A stretch of 64,000 nt of DNA from Streptomyces nitrosporeus (GCF_008704555.1 NZ_CP023702.1:7052001-7116000), one strand, 5' to 3'; positions 25,261 through 34,546 are shown, counted from the first letter of the stretch. The notes: generated from the sequence alone by a model not told the origin. Numbers and translations: made by a program.

Positions 25261-25556
25261 CCATGAAAAGACTGAAGATCCTTCCGACGGGAACCGAGAT
25301 CCTGCTGCCCGCGGGATCCCCTCTGACCGAAGTCGAGTACGAGATCTCGCAGCAGCTCATTCCGTTCGGATGCCGCTCCGGGGCCTGCGGTGCGTGCGTC
25401 ATCGAGGTCCTGGAGGGCTTCGGCTCTCTCGGGGAGCCCGACGACGACGAACTCGACTTCCTGCACGACCTCGGCCGGACCGGCGGCACGCACCGCTTGG
25501 CCTGCCAGTGCCGGCTGCAGGGCGACGCGGCCGTCCGCGTCGTCGACACCACCTGA
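25257..25556 (+). CDS. 2Fe-2S ferredoxin (plant/adrenodoxin-type fold)
   Basis: A 99-residue ferredoxin. Cluster cysteines are in FGCRSGACGACVIEV (C-x4-C-x2-C, about residues 41-49) and the distal CQC of LACQCRLQG (about residues 83-85). It begins with a short beta hairpin (LKILPTGTEILLPAG). It carries electrons from the reductase encoded just upstream. The ATG overlaps the upstream stop codon, indicating translational coupling. A dedicated ferredoxin in a biosynthetic cluster implies an oxygenase partner. Confidence 0.9.
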   Translation: MTMKRLKILPTGTEILLPAGSPLTEVEYEISQQLIPFGCRSGACGACVIEVLEGFGSLGEPDDDELDFLHDLGRTGGTHRLACQCRLQGDAAVRVVDTT

Positions 25557-25601
25557 AACCGCTCGTACAGATGTCCGAGCGCCCAAAAGAAGAGGTGAAC
25601 C

Positions 25602-26354
25602 ATGCCGAACCGCGTGACGAACGCCGGCTACGGGGACCGCTCACGGTTCCTCACCGCCACCGCCTCCGCGAAGCTGCGTGCCGAGATCGACGAGCAGCTC
25701 GACCAGCAGGTCCTCGAGTGGTACGCCAACGTTCCCGAGGCCGCTCATCTGGAGGGCAAGAACGTCGACTCCGAGTACTACAAGCGGAACCTGATCGAGA
25801 CCGCGTGGCGTATCCGGCTGCTGCGCGTCTCCGAGGCCAAGGCCCTGGTCGAGATCGCCAAGCGCAGCCCGGAGGCGGCGCAGGTCTGGGCCAACTACGA
25901 GCAGGAGGAGATGCTCCACGACGAGCTCTTCATCACCGACCTGGAGAAGGTCGGCGTGTCACGCGAGGAGTTCCTGGCCACCGAGCCCTACCTGTCGACC
26001 AAGCTGCTGACCGGATACTTCTCCTACCTCCTGGACCACGAGGGCCCGCTCGGCGTCGTCGCGTACTCCTACCTCGTCGAGTACGTGAACGTGAAGCTGG
26101 AGCCCAAGAAGCTGGAGGCGCTGAAGAACTCGGTCGGCGAGAGCAACATCGGCGGCCAGATCAACCACTCGCACACCGACATCAACGACGACCACCCCGG
26201 CGAGGTCTGGGCGGCCGTCCGGCACCTGCTGCGCAACGACGACGACGTCGTCGCGTTCAAGCGGTACCTCCGCGAGCACCAGGCCATCCTGGCGCAGTAC
26301 TTCGAGGAGCTCTACCTGGACACCGTCGCCAAGGCCGAACAGCAGCCTGCCTGA
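25602..26354 (+). CDS. Heme-oxygenase-like diiron oxidase (HDO)
   Basis: A 250-residue all-helical protein of the heme-oxygenase/PqqC-like superfamily, in the iron-containing redox enzyme branch. Likely diiron ligands are in NYEQEEMLHDELF (E100/E103, H106), VEYVNV (E160) and the final QINHSHTDINDDH segment (H191, D197/H198). Known relatives perform N-oxygenation, oxidative C-C cleavage or desaturation of amino acids and fatty acids (BesC, UndA, the SznF central domain, HrmI/BelK). The substrate here is unknown. The gene follows the ferredoxin by 45 bp, with AAGAGGTG before the ATG. Confidence 0.78.
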   Translation: MPNRVTNAGYGDRSRFLTATASAKLRAEIDEQLDQQVLEWYANVPEAAHLEGKNVDSEYYKRNLIETAWRIRLLRVSEAKALVEIAKRSPEAAQVWANYEQEEMLHDELFITDLEKVGVSREEFLATEPYLSTKLLTGYFSYLLDHEGPLGVVAYSYLVEYVNVKLEPKKLEALKNSVGESNIGGQINHSHTDINDDHPGEVWAAVRHLLRNDDDVVAFKRYLREHQAILAQYFEELYLDTVAKAEQQPA

Positions 26355-26365
26355 TACCCGTCCCA

Positions 26366-26400
26366 GCGGGGGTGCGGCGCGGCCCGCGCCGCACCCCCGC
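26366..26400 (+). terminator. Strong intra-operon hairpin
   Basis: A perfect 16-bp stem (26366-26381 with 26385-26400) around a 3-nt loop, 11 bp after the oxidase stop codon and only 20 bp before the first ATP-grasp start. There is no room for a promoter between it and that gene, so it probably attenuates or stabilises the transcript. Confidence 0.65.
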
Positions 26401-26420
26401 CCGCCGGTGAGGAGACCGGA

Positions 26421-27824
26421 TTGAGCACGGAAAATACCAGGGGGGTGCTGCTGCTCAGCCATGTCGGGTTCTCGTTCACGGAGGATCTCGTCGACGTGGT
26501 CGCGGCGCGCGGGCTGAGATGCCATGTGCTCAGCTCCCTGCCGGAGCCGCAGCACCAGGAGACCAGGCCGGCGGTGCTCGCCGGCCTCGCCGATGACGTC
26601 CGGGTGACGGACGGACACGTCCTGACCCCGCGCGACATCGAGGAGTACATCGACCACCTCCAGGACACCGGCACGGACGTACGGTGCTGTGTCACGGTGT
26701 GGGAGGGCTACCGGCACCTGATGGCGCTGGCCAACGCCCGCCTGGGAGTGCCGGACCTGGACGAGAAGCAGGTCCTGGAACTGCGCGACAAGGTGACGCT
26801 GCGCAACCGCCTCGCCGACGCGGGCCTCAGCCGGGGCCGGGCGTCCGTGCTCACCGCCGGGACGCTCGCCGAGCGACAGCGTGAGGGCGGACGCTACTTC
26901 GTGAAGCCGGTCAGGGGCATCGCCTCCTTCGGGACGTTTCCCCTCACCGCCGGCACGACCTGGGCCGACCTGGAACGCATCGCCGCGGAGGCCCGTTCCG
27001 ACACGGTCTACGCGAGTGTCTTCGCCCACCGGCCGGACCCCGGCGACCCGGCGGACCCGCACAGCACCGCTCCCGGGACGGCCGCGGTCCAGGAGACCCC
27101 CGGAATGGAGTTCCTCGTCGAGGACTACGTGCCCGGGCGCGAGTTCAGTTTCGAAGTGGTCGTCGTCGACGGCGAGCCGCACGTAGTGGCCGTGCACGAG
27201 AAGTGCGAGATGACGGAGACGGCGGGAGCCGTGCTCGAGGACGCCTGTGTCAGCCCGCCCACGAGCCTGTCGCGCGAGGAGCTCGTCGCCGGGCTCCGCT
27301 GGGTGTCGAGCGTGCTGGACACCCTCGGCCTCGGCTGGGGCTGTTTCCACGTCGAGGCGCGGCACGCCCCGTCCGGCTGGGACCTGATCGAGGTCAACCC
27401 GCGCGTCGGCGGCAGCCTCATCTCGCCCAGTGTGGGGGCGCTGACCGGCGGACCGGGCCTGCTCGACCTCTGGCTGGACTCCCTGCTCACCGCCCACCGG
27501 CCGGCCGGGTTCCTCGAAGAGCTGAAGAGCCTCTCCTACACGGCGGACGGTACCCCGCAGGGAGGCAACGCGACCTTCTTCCGCGTCTTCTTCGCCGACC
27601 CCGGCACGATCCGCGGGATCCGGCTGAACGACGGCCCCCTCCGTCCGGTCCTGACACAGGTCCTCCTCAAGCCCGGTGACGTCGTGGAACCGGCCTCGCG
27701 CGAGGTGTTCCTCGGCCAGGTGCTCTGGAGCATGGGGCACGCCGGCCGCGACGCGATCCTTCCCGGACTGGTGACCGCCTCCAGGAGCGCCATCGAGGTC
27801 ACGTACGAAAAGGAGCACGGATGA
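26421..27824 (+). CDS. ATP-grasp ligase 1
   Basis: A 467-residue ATP-grasp protein. The ATP-binding lysine motif is RYFVKPVRGIASFG (about residues 157-170), acidic residues for metal are in EFLVEDYVPGREFSFEVVV and the DLIEVNPRVGGSLIS block (about residues 320-335). The N-terminal domain (GVLLLSHVGFSF...) resembles carnosine-synthase-like ligases that join an amino acid to an amine through an acyl phosphate. The start is TTG at 26421, with GAGGAG 7 nt upstream. It overlaps the next ligase gene by 4 nt. Confidence 0.85.
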   Translation: MSTENTRGVLLLSHVGFSFTEDLVDVVAARGLRCHVLSSLPEPQHQETRPAVLAGLADDVRVTDGHVLTPRDIEEYIDHLQDTGTDVRCCVTVWEGYRHLMALANARLGVPDLDEKQVLELRDKVTLRNRLADAGLSRGRASVLTAGTLAERQREGGRYFVKPVRGIASFGTFPLTAGTTWADLERIAAEARSDTVYASVFAHRPDPGDPADPHSTAPGTAAVQETPGMEFLVEDYVPGREFSFEVVVVDGEPHVVAVHEKCEMTETAGAVLEDACVSPPTSLSREELVAGLRWVSSVLDTLGLGWGCFHVEARHAPSGWDLIEVNPRVGGSLISPSVGALTGGPGLLDLWLDSLLTAHRPAGFLEELKSLSYTADGTPQGGNATFFRVFFADPGTIRGIRLNDGPLRPVLTQVLLKPGDVVEPASREVFLGQVLWSMGHAGRDAILPGLVTASRSAIEVTYEKEHG

Positions 27825-29146
27825 CCAGGCCGATCCTCCTCATCGTCGACTACAACCTGAGCCGGATCGACGAGGTCCGGCACCTGCGGGACCACGCCCA
27901 CGAACAGCACGGCGCGGCGGTCGTCCTGATCCGGGCCGACCCCACCGAAGCCGACCGCTCCATCGCCGACGAGGTGATCGACCTCGACCCGCTCCGCGAC
28001 GACTTCGCCGAGATGGGCGAGAAGCTCCTCGGCGACCGGCGGGAACGGATCAGGGCGGGCATCGTCTTCTCCGACAACGCGGTACGCAGCGGCGCCGAAC
28101 TGCTCGAACGGCTGGGCGTCCGGGTCGACTCGCCACGCTTGGCCGAAGGGGCCTTCTCCAAGTACCGCTACCGGCTCGCCGAGGCGCATGTCTCCGAACT
28201 CCTGGAGGCGCAGCGGGTCATGGTGCCCGCCTTCGCCGAGATCGCCTCGCTCGGCCAGCTGAGGGCCTTCGCGCGGGAGCATCCCGGGGGCTTCGTCGTC
28301 AAGCCCGTGGCGGAGGGCAACAACCGGGGCGTCGTCGTGGTCCGCCCCGGCGACGACCTGATGGCCGCGTTCGCCGAGGTCCTTCCCTATCTGGAGGGAG
28401 GGGTGATCTGCGAGGAGCTCATCCCGTACCGGCGGGAGTACTCCTTCGACGGACTGGGCTCGCTGGAGTTCGTGACCGAGAAGCTCAGCGCCGACGGCCG
28501 GTACCCCGTCGAGATCGCACAGGTCCTGCCCGCCCGGATCGAGGAGCACGAGCGCGCGACGCTCGAAAGGGCGGGACGCCAGGCGAACTGGCTGGTCGGT
28601 CAGTGTGACGGGCCGTTCCACAACGAGATCAAGCTGAGCGACGACGGGTTGCGCGCCGCGGTGGTGGAGCCCAACCGGCGGCCGGGCGGGATGAGGATCT
28701 GGTCACTGGCCCACTGGGTCTACGGGATCGACCTGCACCACCACTGGATCGACACGGCCTTCGGTGCGGGCACCGAAGTGGAACGGCTCGTCCCCGGCTG
28801 TTCGGCGGCGACGGTGATGCTCGGCGTCGGCACCGACCGCTCGTTCTCCCCGGCCGGCGTCACCGCCGGCGCGGACCCGCTCGGGGACGCCGTCCGGGCC
28901 ACCGCGGGACGGTTCGGCCTGGCCGACGGAGAACTCACCGTCGCGGACTTCTCCTGGCTGTCGCCCGAGCGCCGCGACCTGCACGCCGTCGCCCGCGACA
29001 ACGCGGACTTCGCGGCACAGGGCTGCGTGGTCCTGCGGGGTGACCGCACCGACATCCGCACCGTCGTGCACACACTGCGCGAGGCATGGCTGGACGCCCT
29101 GGACCGCGCCCTGCTCCTCCCCACCCCCGTCAGGAAAGGCCGATGA
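27821..29146 (+). CDS. ATP-grasp ligase 2
   Basis: A 441-residue ATP-grasp protein. Key motifs are GGFVVKPVAEGNNRGVVVV (lysine and glycine-rich loop, about residues 155-173), GGVICEELIPYRREYSFDG and AAVVEPNRRPGGMRIWSL near residue 280, where the usual E-x-N metal-binding pattern is EPN. It should activate a carboxylate with ATP and couple it to an amine. It differs clearly in sequence from ligases 1 and 3, so it presumably forms a different bond. ATGA overlaps link it to both neighbours. Confidence 0.83.
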   Translation: MTRPILLIVDYNLSRIDEVRHLRDHAHEQHGAAVVLIRADPTEADRSIADEVIDLDPLRDDFAEMGEKLLGDRRERIRAGIVFSDNAVRSGAELLERLGVRVDSPRLAEGAFSKYRYRLAEAHVSELLEAQRVMVPAFAEIASLGQLRAFAREHPGGFVVKPVAEGNNRGVVVVRPGDDLMAAFAEVLPYLEGGVICEELIPYRREYSFDGLGSLEFVTEKLSADGRYPVEIAQVLPARIEEHERATLERAGRQANWLVGQCDGPFHNEIKLSDDGLRAAVVEPNRRPGGMRIWSLAHWVYGIDLHHHWIDTAFGAGTEVERLVPGCSAATVMLGVGTDRSFSPAGVTAGADPLGDAVRATAGRFGLADGELTVADFSWLSPERRDLHAVARDNADFAAQGCVVLRGDRTDIRTVVHTLREAWLDALDRALLLPTPVRKGR

Positions 29147-30492
29147 AGATCCTCGTCCTGCACCGCGTGCCCTACTTCAAGATCGAATACCACCGGGGGT
29201 TCTCCCACGACCTGCACGAAGTCACCTACTTCGGGACCGATCAAGCGCTGGAGACCCTCCCGCCCGGCCTGCGGTGCGAGCGGGTGAGCCGTCCGGGCAC
29301 CCGGCCGGTCTTCGAGGAGGCCCGGGAGTGGCTGGCGCACCGGCCCCGGGATTTCGACCGGATCATCTCCGTGTCGGAGTACGAACTCCTCGACTGCGCC
29401 CGGCTGCGCGAGCACCTGGGCGTCCCCGGAGCCCTGCCCGCCCAGGTCGTGCTCGCCCGGGACAAGGTCCTGATGAAGCAGGCCGTCGAGGACGCCGGAC
29501 TGCGGGTGCCGCGCTTCCTCCCGCTGCCGCGCTTCCTGGCACCGGACGGCCCGGCCCACTGGCGCGGCCGGACCGTGCTCAAGCCGCACCGGGGCGCCTC
29601 CAGCGAGGACGTGCTCGTGTTCGACACTCCGGCGCGGGCCGCGGCGGCGGTCCGGGAGGGCCGGACCGGCATCGCCCGGCTCGACGCCGGGAACGAGTGG
29701 GAGGACTACCAGGTCGAGGAGTTCGTCTCCGGGCCGATCCGGCACTTCGACGGCCTGGTGCAGGGGGGCGAGGTCCTCGTCCTCAGCGCCGGCGAATACG
29801 TCAACACCTGTCTGCAGTACGCGCAGGGCCGCCCGCTCGGATCGTTCCAGATCGAATTCTCCGACGACACGCGCGCCTGGGTGTCGCGCGTCCTGGCCGC
29901 GGTGCGGATCGAGGACGGCAGTTTCCATCTCGAAGCGATCGTCCATGAGGGGGAGCTGGTCTTCCTCGAGGTCGGCAACCGGGTCGGGGGAGCCGACGTG
30001 GTGGCCACCGTCGAACTGGCCACCGGAGTCCACCTTCCCTCGTACGAGCTGCGTGCCCTGCTGGGCGAGCCCGTCGCCGAAACGCTTCCCGAGCCCCCGG
30101 CCGGCCGGCGCCGGTACGGCTGGTTCGTCTACCCCGGCCACCACCTGGCCGGGCAGGAGTACCGGGGTCTCGACGGGGCGGCGACGTTCCGCGGCAGCCC
30201 TTCCGCGGTCGCCTGGAACGAACTGCCCTCCGGTGCGCCGCTGCCCGGCCACATCACCTACCAGACCGGGGAGACGGTGCTCACCGGGATCGTCACGGGC
30301 GACACCCCGCAGGCCGTCCGGGACTGGATCACCGGCCTGTTCGACTCGCTCTCGGTCCGCACCCGCCCGGCCGCCCCGGCGGCGTCGGACCGGGTCCTGG
30401 TACCAGGACCCGGCGCGGGGGAGAGGCCCGGCCTCTCCCCGGCGGCCGCCACCGCGGCCCCCCGCTCCCCGATGAACGGACCCCGCCCATGA
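29143..30492 (+). CDS. ATP-grasp ligase 3
   Basis: A 449-residue ATP-grasp protein starting MKILVLHRVPYFKIEYHRGF, with AGGAAAGG as ribosome-binding site. The ATP lysine lies in RTVLKPHRGASSEDVLVF (about residues 143-158), the metal-binding block is LVFLEVGNRVGGADVVA (about residues 273-287), where E-x-G-N replaces E-x-N. EDYQVEEFVSG is the hinge strand. The last 60 residues are Pro/Ala-rich and probably disordered. An upstream in-frame start at 29086 is rejected because it lies deep inside ligase 2. Confidence 0.83.
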   Translation: MKILVLHRVPYFKIEYHRGFSHDLHEVTYFGTDQALETLPPGLRCERVSRPGTRPVFEEAREWLAHRPRDFDRIISVSEYELLDCARLREHLGVPGALPAQVVLARDKVLMKQAVEDAGLRVPRFLPLPRFLAPDGPAHWRGRTVLKPHRGASSEDVLVFDTPARAAAAVREGRTGIARLDAGNEWEDYQVEEFVSGPIRHFDGLVQGGEVLVLSAGEYVNTCLQYAQGRPLGSFQIEFSDDTRAWVSRVLAAVRIEDGSFHLEAIVHEGELVFLEVGNRVGGADVVATVELATGVHLPSYELRALLGEPVAETLPEPPAGRRRYGWFVYPGHHLAGQEYRGLDGAATFRGSPSAVAWNELPSGAPLPGHITYQTGETVLTGIVTGDTPQAVRDWITGLFDSLSVRTRPAAPAASDRVLVPGPGAGERPGLSPAAATAAPRSPMNGPRP

Positions 30493-32150
30493 CCGCTCTG
30501 AGCGACCTCGCGGACCGGTATGTGGAAGAACTCGCCGGGCTGGACCCGTGCCTGGCCTCGGCGATGGGCGTCGCCGGGCAGGAGGAGCGGCTCACCGACT
30601 TCGGCCCGCAGGCCACGTGGGAACGGGCGGAGCTGGCCCGCCGTACGGCGAAGGCGGTCGAGGCCGCACCGGTCGAGGGGGACGCCGAACGGGTCGCGGC
30701 GGCGGTCCTCGGTGAGCGGCTCGACACGGAGGTGGCGCTTGCCGACGCGGACGCGTACGCCACGCTGCTGGACACCCTCGACGGGCCGGTCCAGCGGATC
30801 CGGCAGGCTGTGGGACTGCTCGACCAGGGCTCCGAGACCCCGTGGGACGCGCTGCTGGCGCGGCTGCGGGCCGTCCCGGACACCCTGGCCGGGCTGCGCG
30901 AGAGCCTGGAGGCCGCGCGACGCGGCGGGCGGGTCGCACCGTACCGCCAGGTGGTCCGCAACGCCCGGGACTGCCGGGACACGCGGCCGTACCTGGCGGG
31001 GCTGCCGGCCGGGTCCGGCGACGGTGTGCTGCGGGGCGCCCTGGAGCAGGCGGTGGCCGACGCGAACCGGGCGCTGACGTGGTTCGCCGGGTACCTGACG
31101 GAGGAACTCGCGCCGGTGGCCCCTGAGACGGACGCGCTGGGTGAGGACCGCTATCAGCTGGGGGTACGGGAGTTCCTCGGCCTCCGGCTGGACCTGCGGG
31201 AGACCTACGCATGGGGCTGGGAGGAACTGAGCCGGATCCAGCGGGACATGGCCGAGACCGCGGCGCGGATCGCGCCGGGCGAACCGGTCCCGGCCGTGCT
31301 GGCGGCACTCGACAAGGACCTCCGGTACCAGATCAAGGGCGCGGCGGCGTTCCGCGACTGGCTGCAGGAGCTCGCCGACGGAGCCGTCGCCGCCCTCGAC
31401 GGGACGCACTTCGCGGTCCCGGAGGCCCTGCGGCGCATCGACTGCCGGATCTCCCCCAGCGAGGGGCCGGCCGTCTACCTGGCGCCCAGCGAGGACCTGT
31501 CGCGCCCCGGGACGATCTGGTGGACCCGGACCGCCCCGGACGCGCTGATCCCGACGTGGACGGTGCCGGGCACGATGTTCCACGAAGGCGTCCCGGGCCA
31601 CCACCTGCAGCTGGGCACGACGACCCTGAACACGACCACTCTCAACCGGTTCCAGCGGCTGGCGTGCGAACTGCACCCGGGGCACTGCGAAGGGTGGGGC
31701 CTGTACGCCGAGCGGCTGATGGACGAGCTGGGACACTTCGCCGACCCCGCGCACCGGCTGGGCATGCTGGCCACCGGTCAGCTGCTGCGCGCCGCGCGGA
31801 TCGTCCTCGACATCGGACTGCACCTGCGGCTGCCCGTCCCCGCGGGCACCGGGTTTTACGAGGGGGAGCGGTGGACCCCGGAACTGGGCCGCGCGTTCCT
31901 CGTCGAGCACTGCGGACTCGGTCCGGCGGGGTTCATCGACTTCGAGATCGACCGGTACCTGGGACGCCCCGGGCAGGCCCTCGCCTACAAGCTGGGGGAG
32001 AAGGTGTGGCTGGAGTCGCGGGACGAGGCCCGCCGCCGCGACGGTACCGGCTTCGACCTCAAGCGGTTCCACCAGCAGGCCCTGGACCTGGGGCCGATGG
32101 GCCTGGGCCTGCTGCGCGCCGAGCTGACGCGTGCGGACCGTGCCGGCTGA
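30489..32150 (+). CDS. DUF885 family metallopeptidase-like protein
   Basis: A 553-residue protein of the DUF885 family. The putative zinc site is FHEGVPGHHLQL (HExxxxHH, about residues 364-371), followed by ELHPGHCEGWGLYAERLMDELG, where CEGWGLY may supply the third ligand. Other family blocks are YQLGVREFLGLRL and IWWTRTAPDALIPTWTVPGTMF. It should hydrolyse a peptide-like bond. In this operon it may trim or release the ligated product, or provide self-protection. It overlaps ligase 3 by 4 nt. No signal peptide is seen, suggesting cytoplasmic action. Confidence 0.82.
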   Translation: MTALSDLADRYVEELAGLDPCLASAMGVAGQEERLTDFGPQATWERAELARRTAKAVEAAPVEGDAERVAAAVLGERLDTEVALADADAYATLLDTLDGPVQRIRQAVGLLDQGSETPWDALLARLRAVPDTLAGLRESLEAARRGGRVAPYRQVVRNARDCRDTRPYLAGLPAGSGDGVLRGALEQAVADANRALTWFAGYLTEELAPVAPETDALGEDRYQLGVREFLGLRLDLRETYAWGWEELSRIQRDMAETAARIAPGEPVPAVLAALDKDLRYQIKGAAAFRDWLQELADGAVAALDGTHFAVPEALRRIDCRISPSEGPAVYLAPSEDLSRPGTIWWTRTAPDALIPTWTVPGTMFHEGVPGHHLQLGTTTLNTTTLNRFQRLACELHPGHCEGWGLYAERLMDELGHFADPAHRLGMLATGQLLRAARIVLDIGLHLRLPVPAGTGFYEGERWTPELGRAFLVEHCGLGPAGFIDFEIDRYLGRPGQALAYKLGEKVWLESRDEARRRDGTGFDLKRFHQQALDLGPMGLGLLRAELTRADRAG

Positions 32151-32217
32151 TGGCAGGAGACCTGGACAGGGCGGACACGGACGGAGCACACCACATGGTG
32201 AGGGAGCGGGCGAGCGG

Positions 32218-32736
32218 ATGATCACGGTATCGGGGCACGCCGACCTGACCCCGGACACGTGGGAACTGGTCCGGGACGAGCTGCGGAGGTGCCTGAGGGA
32301 GATGCCTGCGGACATGACCGGACTCGTGCGCGCCGGCGCCGGACTGCCGTTGGAGTTCGGACGGAGGGTGCGTGAGGCGGGGCAGCGCCTGGTGGTGCTT
32401 GTCCCGGAGCGGTCAGGGACCTTCGCGGGAGCTCTGCCCCGGGAGCGGGAGGCGCACCGGGAGCTGCTGGCGCTGGCCGAAGGGATACGGATGCTGCCCT
32501 TCGACCCGCTGGACCGGGACGCCTGTGTGAGCGCGGACGAACAACTCGTCAGCGACTGCGGCAGGCTGCTGGCGGTCTGGGACGGCTCCCCGTCCAGCGG
32601 CCGGGACGCCACCGCCCACATGGTGGCGTACGCCCGCGCCCGCGGTATCCCGGTGGAGATCGTCTGGCCCCCGGGCGCGGCCCGCGAACCGGCCGGTCCC
32701 GCGCTGTCGCTCCGGGCGCGCGGGCGCGGGCGCTGA
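32218..32736 (+). CDS. SLOG/DprA-fold-like hypothetical protein
   Basis: A 172-residue protein resembling the Rossmann-like SLOG superfamily: ITVSGHADLT at the N-terminus, a central VRAGAGLPLEFGRRVREAGQRLVVLVP, and CGRLLAVWDGSPSSGRDATAHMVAYARARGIPVEIVWPPG near the C-terminus. SLOG proteins often bind nucleotide-derived ligands. A role in the pathway is not evident; it may be a nucleotide-sugar or cofactor hydrolase or a neighbour unrelated to it. The ATG at 32218 was chosen as the first start after the intergenic gap of 67 bp. Confidence 0.6.
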   Translation: MITVSGHADLTPDTWELVRDELRRCLREMPADMTGLVRAGAGLPLEFGRRVREAGQRLVVLVPERSGTFAGALPREREAHRELLALAEGIRMLPFDPLDRDACVSADEQLVSDCGRLLAVWDGSPSSGRDATAHMVAYARARGIPVEIVWPPGAAREPAGPALSLRARGRGR

Positions 32737-32744
32737 CGGCCGCC

Positions 32745-33212
32745 TCACGGGTTCGGGCCGGTCTTCCGCACATGGGCGGAGTCGGCTGTGAGGGGGGTCC
32801 CGTCGGCCCCGGCCGGCGCGAGGTCCGGGACGCGGACGCCCTCCCCGTCGACCAGGACGGAGTGGGGCTCGCCGGGCTCGAAGGCGTGGCGCTCCCCCCA
32901 CTGGCGCAGGGCCAGGAGTACGGGGAAGAGGTCGCGGCCGCTGTCGGTGAGCACGTACTCCAGACGGCGGCCCGTGGACGCGGTCCGCTGGGCGAGGAGC
33001 CCGTGAGCACTGAGCTTCCGGAGGCGGTCGCTGAGGATGTTGCGGGCGATGCCGGTACGTCGCTGGAACTCGGTGAAGGTACGGGCACCGTCCATCGCGT
33101 CCCGGACGACCAGGAGGCTCCAGCGGTCGCCGACAAGGTCGAGGGTACGGGCGACGGGGCAGTCGGGATCGGTCCAGGCATGGTTCCGGGCGCCGGTGGA
33201 GGAGCGCGGCAT
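32745..33212 (-). CDS. HxlR family winged-helix regulator
   Basis: A 155-residue MarR-like regulator. The HxlR signature is CPVARTLDLVGDRWSLLVVRDAM (about residues 18-40) with GARTFTEFQRRTGIARNILSDRLRKLSAHGLL and the wing RRLEYVLTDSGRDL. The conserved N-terminal Cys typical of redox- or electrophile-sensing HxlR proteins is present. It is divergent from an MFS exporter gene across a 90-bp AT-rich gap with an inverted repeat, so it probably controls that exporter. GGAGGTGT precedes the ATG. Confidence 0.9.
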   Translation of the reverse strand: MPRSSTGARNHAWTDPDCPVARTLDLVGDRWSLLVVRDAMDGARTFTEFQRRTGIARNILSDRLRKLSAHGLLAQRTASTGRRLEYVLTDSGRDLFPVLLALRQWGERHAFEPGEPHSVLVDGEGVRVPDLAPAGADGTPLTADSAHVRKTGPNP

Positions 33213-33224
33213 GACACCTCCTGA

Positions 33225-33285
33225 ATGAGTTGCAGATTGAGACCATCATGCCCTACCGTCAAATTAGTTTCACTTTGCTACTCAT
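33225..33285. promoter_or_regulatory. Divergent promoter with candidate HxlR half-sites
   Basis: ATGAGTTGC (33225-33233) and GCTACTCAT (33277-33285) form an 8 of 9 bp inverted repeat spanning the AT-rich gap between the HxlR and MFS genes. Confidence 0.4.
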
Positions 33286-33302
33286 TTTTCGATTGGAGTG
33301 CG

Positions 33303-34532
33303 ATGGACGTCTGGCGACGGTTACTGCTCGCGGTCGTGTGCGGTGTCGCGGTGGCGAGCGTTTACGCCGCGCAGCCGGTGCTCGCGCCGATGGGGGACAG
33401 CCTCGGCATCTCGGAGGGGCAGCTGGGATGGATCGTCTCGGTCGGCCAGTTCGGCTATCTGGCCGGTCTGGTGCTGCTGGTCCCGCTCGGCGACATGGTG
33501 GCCAACAGGCGACGCCTCATCGCGGGCCACCTCGTGGTCACCGCGGTCGGCCTGCTTCTGACCTCCCTGGCCTCGGCCGCCTGGATGGCCTTCGCGGGAC
33601 TCGCGCTGGCCGGGATGTTCGCGGTCGTGGTGCAGACCACGGTGGCCTACGTGGCATCGGCCTCGCCCCCCGCCGAGCGTGGGCGGAACATCGGGGTCGT
33701 GACCTCCGGCGTGGTGACGGGCATCCTCGGCGCGCGGATCGTCACCGGCGTGCTCGCCGAGCAGTGGGGCTGGCGGAGCATCTACGCGGTGCTCGGCGTG
33801 CTGGCACTCGGACTTGCCGCCCTCGTCCTGCGCGCCCTGCCCCCGGAAGTGCGTTCCCACCGGCCCGCGGGGTACCGGCAGGTCGTCCTCGGGCTCTGCG
33901 CGCTGTTCGGGGAGCGGCTCTTCCTGACGCGCGGCCTCATCGCGTTCTTCCTGTTCGCGTCCTTCGGAACGCTGTGGAGCGGGCTCTCGCTGCCGCTGGC
34001 GGACGAGCCGTGGCATTTCAGCGAGAGCCAGATCGGCATGTTCGGTATCGCCGGACTCGCGGGCGCGCTGGGCGCGGCACGCGCGGGGCGCTGGGCGGAC
34101 GCGGGGCGGGCGGTCCCGATGGCGGGCTTCGCGCTGGCCCTGCTCGCCGTCTCCTGGGCCGCGACCGCCCAGCTGCCCTGGTCCCTGTGGCTGCTCATCG
34201 TCGGCGTCGTGGTGCTCGACTTCGCGGTCCAGGTCGTGCACGTGAGCAACCAGCACATGCTCACCAGTGCGCACACGGAGCGCGCCAGCAGCGTCATCGG
34301 CGGCTACATGGTCTTCTACTCCCTCGGCTCCGCCCTCGGCGCGGCCGCCACCACCTCGGTCTTCACCTCCTACGGATGGGCCGGCTCCAGCATCCTCGGA
34401 GCCGGATTCGCGGCCTGCGCCCTGAGCGTCTGGGCGGCCGGCCGGGGCCGGTCCTCCGGCGTGCCCGGGGCCCTGCCCGGGGCGGCGGGAACCCGCGGCC
34501 AGGAGGAGAGGCAGAAGGCGGAAACCGCCTGA
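33303..34532 (+). CDS. MFS transporter
   Basis: A 409-residue protein with 12 predicted hydrophobic helices. It shows the loop motif LVPLGDMVANRRRLIAGH (about residues 61-78) between helices 2 and 3 and ASPPAERGRNIGVVTSGVVTGILGARIVTG, typical of drug or metabolite efflux MFS proteins. The ATG at 33303 has TTGGAG 5 nt upstream. Controlled probably by the divergent HxlR protein. In this setting it may export the cluster product. The C-terminal 40 residues are hydrophilic and Gly/Ala-rich. Confidence 0.88.
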   Translation: MDVWRRLLLAVVCGVAVASVYAAQPVLAPMGDSLGISEGQLGWIVSVGQFGYLAGLVLLVPLGDMVANRRRLIAGHLVVTAVGLLLTSLASAAWMAFAGLALAGMFAVVVQTTVAYVASASPPAERGRNIGVVTSGVVTGILGARIVTGVLAEQWGWRSIYAVLGVLALGLAALVLRALPPEVRSHRPAGYRQVVLGLCALFGERLFLTRGLIAFFLFASFGTLWSGLSLPLADEPWHFSESQIGMFGIAGLAGALGAARAGRWADAGRAVPMAGFALALLAVSWAATAQLPWSLWLLIVGVVVLDFAVQVVHVSNQHMLTSAHTERASSVIGGYMVFYSLGSALGAAATTSVFTSYGWAGSSILGAGFAACALSVWAAGRGRSSGVPGALPGAAGTRGQEERQKAETA

Positions 34533-34546
34533 GGGCTGTTCTGCCG

